In this document: in pieces, positions 61,285 through 64,000 of the stretch
Layout of the letters: each line of letters begins with the position of its first letter
How positions within the stretch are numbered: position 1 is the first letter of the stretch
Assembly: GCA_017404265.1 (NCBI GenBank)
Contig: JAFRCS010000016.1
Span: 124,001-188,000, forward strand
From: Mogibacterium sp.
Lineage (GTDB): Bacteria; Bacillota; Clostridia; Peptostreptococcales; Anaerovoracaceae
Reading direction: 5' to 3'
Length of the DNA stretch: 64,000 nucleotides
The notes under the pieces: generated by a model
What the model was told of the DNA's origin: nothing
Databases searched by the model: none
The model's input: the letters and a program-made list of their open reading frames with translations, nothing else
Position numbers and translations under genes: made by a program

Positions 61285-61623
61285 TTACTTCATCATTTTC
61301 TGAAGAGTGGTGACAAGTTCTTCAACGACCTCATCATTGCCGTCCCGTATATCGTTCCTGACGCAGGTGCGGATATGGTTTGACAGCAGCACCTTGCTGA
61401 AACTGTTCAGAGCTGAGTTGACGGCTGATGTCTGGATCAGGATATCAGGACAGTATGCTCCGCGTTCTACCATCGCCTTGATGCCGCGCACCTGGCCCTC
61501 GATACGGCTGAGCCTGTTTATCAGATCCTTGTATTCTTCAGGACTGCGCTCCTTATGTTTTTCGCTGCACGCACAACAGTCTTTTACCGTGCCGTCTTTG
61601 CGAACATCGTTTTTATTTGTCAT
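61285..61623 (-). CDS. csoR: CsoR family copper-sensing repressor
   Basis: A 112-residue DUF156 repressor with all three Cu+ ligands: C58 (GAYCPDI), H83 and C87 (SNHIRTC). The usual helix 1 block RLSRIEGQVRGIKAMVE is present. An N-terminal 30-residue tail with CCAC precedes the conserved core and could add metal-binding cysteines. It represses copA and itself. Two CsoR boxes lie upstream, one placed exactly between -35 and -10. It is followed 17 bases later by copA. Confidence 0.95.
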   Translation of the reverse strand: MTNKNDVRKDGTVKDCCACSEKHKERSPEEYKDLINRLSRIEGQVRGIKAMVERGAYCPDILIQTSAVNSALNSFSKVLLSNHIRTCVRNDIRDGNDEVVEELVTTLQKMMK

Positions 61624-61665
61624 ATAAAACCCCGTTCATGAAAATATCTGTAACAATGATCAATC

Positions 61666-61682
61666 ATACCCCTTAGGGGTAT
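61666..61682. promoter_or_regulatory. CsoR operator 1 (downstream of the -10)
   Basis: A perfect palindrome ATACCCCTTAGGGGTAT of the known CsoR type. It lies between the csoR promoter and the csoR start. Confidence 0.9.
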
Positions 61683-61692
61683 CTGCAACCCT

Positions 61693-61721
61693 AATATATA
61701 CCCCATATGGGTATAAGTCAA
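61693..61721 (-). promoter_or_regulatory. csoR-copA promoter with CsoR operator 2 in the spacer
   Basis: On the minus strand TTGACT (61716-61721) and TATATT (61693-61698) are 17 bases apart. The palindrome ATACCCCATATGGGTAT (61698-61714) fills the spacer, so CsoR binding would block polymerase directly. Confidence 0.88.
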
Positions 61722-61952
61722 GTGCGGGATCTGTTGCTTTGACCCATGCAGGGAAAGCCGTAAAACACCGATGCCGCGATATCCCCTGCAGAGGGATGCT
61801 TTTTTTGTATCAGATTTTGCGTAATATAGATGAAACTAATTGTCTGAAAACAGTTTCGCATGCTAAAATGTTACCAATAGTGTGGGCATCGTCATTCCCC
61901 GGTGCCCGGCGGCCGGCAGGCGGCCGTATATGTTAACCAAAGAGAGGGAGAG
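61722..61952 (+). other. Intergenic region upstream of the dehydratase genes
   Basis: Part of a 329-base gene-free stretch (61624-61952). Besides the csoR control sites it holds a two-state element. TGCAGGG (61747-61753) can pair with CCCTGCA (61784-61790). Alternatively the hairpin ATCCC/GGGAT (61781-61797) forms, followed by seven T (61800-61806). No match to a riboswitch I know. The final 80 bases carry a promoter (61840-61869) and an untranslated leader with GGCGGCCGGCAGGCGGCC. A short open frame running into the dehydratase gene has no ribosome binding site. Confidence 0.5.
61840..61869 (+). promoter_or_regulatory. Extended -10 promoter of the dehydratase operon
   Basis: TTGTCT (61840-61845), an 18-base spacer and TAAAAT (61864-61869), preceded by TGC as an extended -10. 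Confidence 0.6.
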
Positions 61953-63146
61953 ATGAAAGACTTAAAGCACCTGATTTACTTCGAGGACCTGCTGCAGGAA
62001 GCAAACAATGATCTTGTTGCGCAGGCCCAGAAAGAGGGCATGAAGTGCATAGGCTATATGTGCGAGAACGTGCCTGAGCCTCTTCTCAATCTGCCCGGCT
62101 GCTTCTCCAGCAGACTCCGCGCTCCGCGCACGGGTTCGATCGATGTAGGCACCTACTATCTGACCAGCTTCCTTTGTGAATATTCAAGAGCCATTCTTGA
62201 GAGAGCTCTTGAGGGAGGCTACAACTTCCTGGACGCTGTCATCACGCCTGACGGCTGCACCATGCTGAACCGCTGCGTAGAGAACATGGATGTTCTGCAG
62301 GCGATCGGCAAGGACAAAAAAGGATTCTTCTTCGACTACATGGAGATACCTATGAAGGCTGACTACAACGGCCTCAACCTCTATGTCGTTCAGTGCAGGA
62401 ATCACATCCTCAAGCCTCTGGCTGAGAACTACGGCATCGACATTTCGGACGCTGCCATCCGCAAGGCTGTCGACCAGCACAACAAGGTATGCGAACTCAT
62501 CAGAGCTATCGGAGACTTCCGCAAGCTTGACGAGCCGACCATCACCGGATACGAGTTCTGCGTGTTCTGCCTTGCATCATATGTTGCTCCTAAGCACCTC
62601 ATCATTGACAAACTCGAAGAGACACTCGAAGAACTCAAGAAGAGAAAACCTGATCCAAAGCCTTGGTTCAAGGCAAGGGTAGAGGTCGTCGGTTCCGAGG
62701 TCGATGATACCGACTTCATCAAACTGGTAGAGGAAAGCGGCGCGTTTGTCTGTGCCGACAGATTCTGCTACGGCTCGCTCCCTGGCAGAGATCCTATCTA
62801 TCTCAACGATGAAGAGGATGCTCTTACACAGCTCTGCAGCGCTTACATGTACAGAGGCGAGTGCCCTCGCTACATGGATACCGTGACGATGGACGGACGC
62901 CGTTCATACGTAGACGAGCTTGCTAAAGAGTACAAGGCTGACGGCATCATCTATCAGCAGATGAAGTTCTGCGACCCATGGGCTTATGAAAGAATGATGG
63001 GTTCACACATCCTCAGAAACAGGTATGATTGGCCGGTGCTCGCGGTAGACAGACCGTACACGATCGGTTCGTCGGGACAGATGCGCACACGTGTGCAGGC
63101 TTTCCTTGAGAGCATCGATATCAAGAAGATACAGAAGGAGGGTTAG
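61953..63146 (+). CDS. 2-hydroxyacyl-CoA dehydratase family subunit (first)
   Basis: A 397-residue protein of the HgdB/FldC/BcrC type. The ATG at 61953 follows AGAGAGGGAG. A conserved N-terminal block (GMKCIGYMCENVPEPLLNLPGC) and PDGCTMLNRCVENMD provide the Cys ligands of a 4Fe-4S cluster. Later blocks are VEVVGSEVDDTDFIKLVEESGA and DGIIYQQMKFCDPWAYER. These enzymes, with an ATP-dependent activator, remove water from 2-hydroxyacyl-CoA (amino-acid fermentation) or reduce benzoyl-CoA. The substrate is not decided. It is two bases before the second subunit. Confidence 0.9.
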   Translation: MKDLKHLIYFEDLLQEANNDLVAQAQKEGMKCIGYMCENVPEPLLNLPGCFSSRLRAPRTGSIDVGTYYLTSFLCEYSRAILERALEGGYNFLDAVITPDGCTMLNRCVENMDVLQAIGKDKKGFFFDYMEIPMKADYNGLNLYVVQCRNHILKPLAENYGIDISDAAIRKAVDQHNKVCELIRAIGDFRKLDEPTITGYEFCVFCLASYVAPKHLIIDKLEETLEELKKRKPDPKPWFKARVEVVGSEVDDTDFIKLVEESGAFVCADRFCYGSLPGRDPIYLNDEEDALTQLCSAYMYRGECPRYMDTVTMDGRRSYVDELAKEYKADGIIYQQMKFCDPWAYERMMGSHILRNRYDWPVLAVDRPYTIGSSGQMRTRVQAFLESIDIKKIQKEG

Positions 63147-63148
63147 TG

Positions 63149-64000
63149 ATGGCAGTCAGAAAATTCAAGACCATGGTAAACCCTGAAAAGATAAAGGGCG
63201 ATACAAGATACGGCGACCTTTACAAGCCGCATGGCAAGGTCAGAAAACGCCGTGAGTGGCGCGGAGTGGGAGACACTCTCTACGATTATTCGAGATGGCT
63301 GGGCATCATGCTCACACTCGGAAAATTCATGGCAAAACCGCGCAATATAAAGTTCTTCTTCAGATACCGCTGGATGGCAAACTATCTGGCAGTACCTATG
63401 ATGGTAGACAGATTCACCCAGGGTCTCAGAGGCGAATACCTCAGAATGGCTCATGAGGAACAGGACCTTATCATCATCGACGTAGCCAAGCTGCTCAACA
63501 CACTGGCCCGCGGCGACCGCAGGACCGGCAACGATGAGGAGTTTTCAAAGATCAACGTACTCGTTGACGAAAACGAGATGACTGCAGTCATGATGGGATT
63601 CCCTAACCTGAAGTGCACATCCCGTGAGACTCCTTCGACATACGTATCCGTGCTGCTCAACCAGCACGCGATGGAGCACTACATCGACGTAGCTCAGGAA
63701 TACGGACTCCCTGGCGATGTTTGCCCGATGCCTGAGGCTGAGGCCGGCGTATCCATCGACGATGACGCTCCTATACTCGGCGCCTGCGCTGTACAGTGCA
63801 ACACCACATGCGACGGCTCGCTGCTCGGAAACGGCGTCATCTCCGAAAGACTCGAGAAGGAAGACGGCATTCCTGTATTCCAGCTGCCGGCTCCGCTCCG
63901 TCACAAGGAAGACGACGTTCAGGAATACGCCGCTGAAGAAGTCAGAAGAGCCATCAAGTTCATCGAAGAGCACACAGGCCACAAATGGGACTGGGATTAC
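63149..64000 (+). CDS. 2-hydroxyacyl-CoA dehydratase family subunit (second), 5' part
   Basis: The frame is open to the window end (284 codons seen), so the gene continues beyond. AAGGAGG precedes the ATG; it starts two bases after the first subunit's stop. The sequence is basic at the N-terminus (MAVRKFKTMVNPEK, VRKRREWRGVGDT). It then reads AVMMGFPNLKCTSRETPSTYVS, and GACAVQCNTTCDGSLLG supplies cysteines for a cluster. This pattern is typical of the companion subunit (HgdA/FldB-like). An activator gene (HgdC-like) would be expected nearby but is not seen in the window. Confidence 0.88.
   Translation, partial: MAVRKFKTMVNPEKIKGDTRYGDLYKPHGKVRKRREWRGVGDTLYDYSRWLGIMLTLGKFMAKPRNIKFFFRYRWMANYLAVPMMVDRFTQGLRGEYLRMAHEEQDLIIIDVAKLLNTLARGDRRTGNDEEFSKINVLVDENEMTAVMMGFPNLKCTSRETPSTYVSVLLNQHAMEHYIDVAQEYGLPGDVCPMPEAEAGVSIDDDAPILGACAVQCNTTCDGSLLGNGVISERLEKEDGIPVFQLPAPLRHKEDDVQEYAAEEVRRAIKFIEEHTGHKWDWDY

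Noticed and set aside
1-64000. CRISPR arrays, tRNA or rRNA genes, transposons and prophage genes.
   Set aside because: No regularly spaced repeats, cloverleaf sequences, transposase or phage structural motifs were found on either strand.

Overview
The window looks like a chromosomal stretch from an anaerobic, low-to-mid GC Gram-positive bacterium of the class Clostridia, probably a gut species. The reasons are a 3' piece of whiA, AGGAGG-type ribosome binding sites, 2-hydroxyacyl-CoA dehydratase subunits, an EFR1-type flavodoxin/ferredoxin protein, a FeoA-FeoB fusion, a Na+/alanine symporter and selenium-associated YedE/YedF/DUF3343 genes. I see no rRNA, tRNA, CRISPR array, transposase or prophage gene. 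All identifications are by reading motifs; no database search was possible.

Layout. 1-2.2 kb: end of whiA and an RNA uracil methyltransferase. 2.2-6.5 kb: a tightly packed BspA-type LRR protein, VWA protein and MoxR-like ATPase. 6.5-10.6 kb: radical SAM protein, DUF89 protein, C39-like protein, a small Cys-containing protein and a GT1 glycosyltransferase. 10.6-14.5 kb: a DNA-damage island with an SRAP/HMCES protein, a hypoxanthine-DNA-glycosylase-type protein, a DUF523-AlkD fusion and an MmcQ-MGMT fusion. Within it sits a regulator that fuses an XRE helix-turn-helix to a complete desulfoferrodoxin-like domain. 14.5-20.1 kb: what appears to be a sulfoglycolytic transaldolase (sulfo-TAL) operon for sulfoquinovose, with GH31 sulfoquinovosidase, transaldolase, sulfolactaldehyde reductase, TauE-type exporter and isomerase. 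6-phosphofructokinase follows and would take the fructose-6-phosphate onward.

22.3-25.4 kb: ferrous iron uptake (feoA, a 24-codon remnant of feoB, and a feoA-feoB fusion) behind a DtxR-like tandem operator. 25.4-28.2 kb: a LysR regulator and a second TauE/SafE permease, which share an almost identical 30-bp promoter. 28.4-32 kb: flavodoxin, EFR1, TagD-like cytidylyltransferase, MscS and PAP2 phosphatase. 33-34.8 kb: selenium-associated cluster. 34.8-41.7 kb: M16C protease, HerA-like ATPase, prolyl-tRNA editing protein and alanine symporter. 41.8-53.9 kb: hybrid histidine kinase, YgjP-type metalloprotein, Kef-type antiporter, DUF445 protein, a MacB-like ABC exporter, a structured intergenic segment, cyclophilin, K+ channel and Nudix hydrolase. 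53.9-58.6 kb: MltG, PfoR-like EIIC, BaiN-like flavoprotein and threonine aldolase. 58.7-61.7 kb: csoR-copA with two CsoR boxes. 61.9-64 kb: two 2-hydroxyacyl-CoA dehydratase-type subunits, the second cut by the window end.

The strongest leads are: (i) the HTH-desulfoferrodoxin regulator inside the DNA-repair island, which suggests a redox- or nitrosative-stress-controlled repair regulon; (ii) the sulfo-TAL operon, whose sulfoquinovosidase has Gln where the sulfonate-binding Arg is expected and which has no visible importer; (iii) a possible internal start giving a free CopZ from the 3' end of copA; (iv) the shared LysR/TauE promoter; and (v) a GC-rich structured segment at 51.4-51.7 kb.
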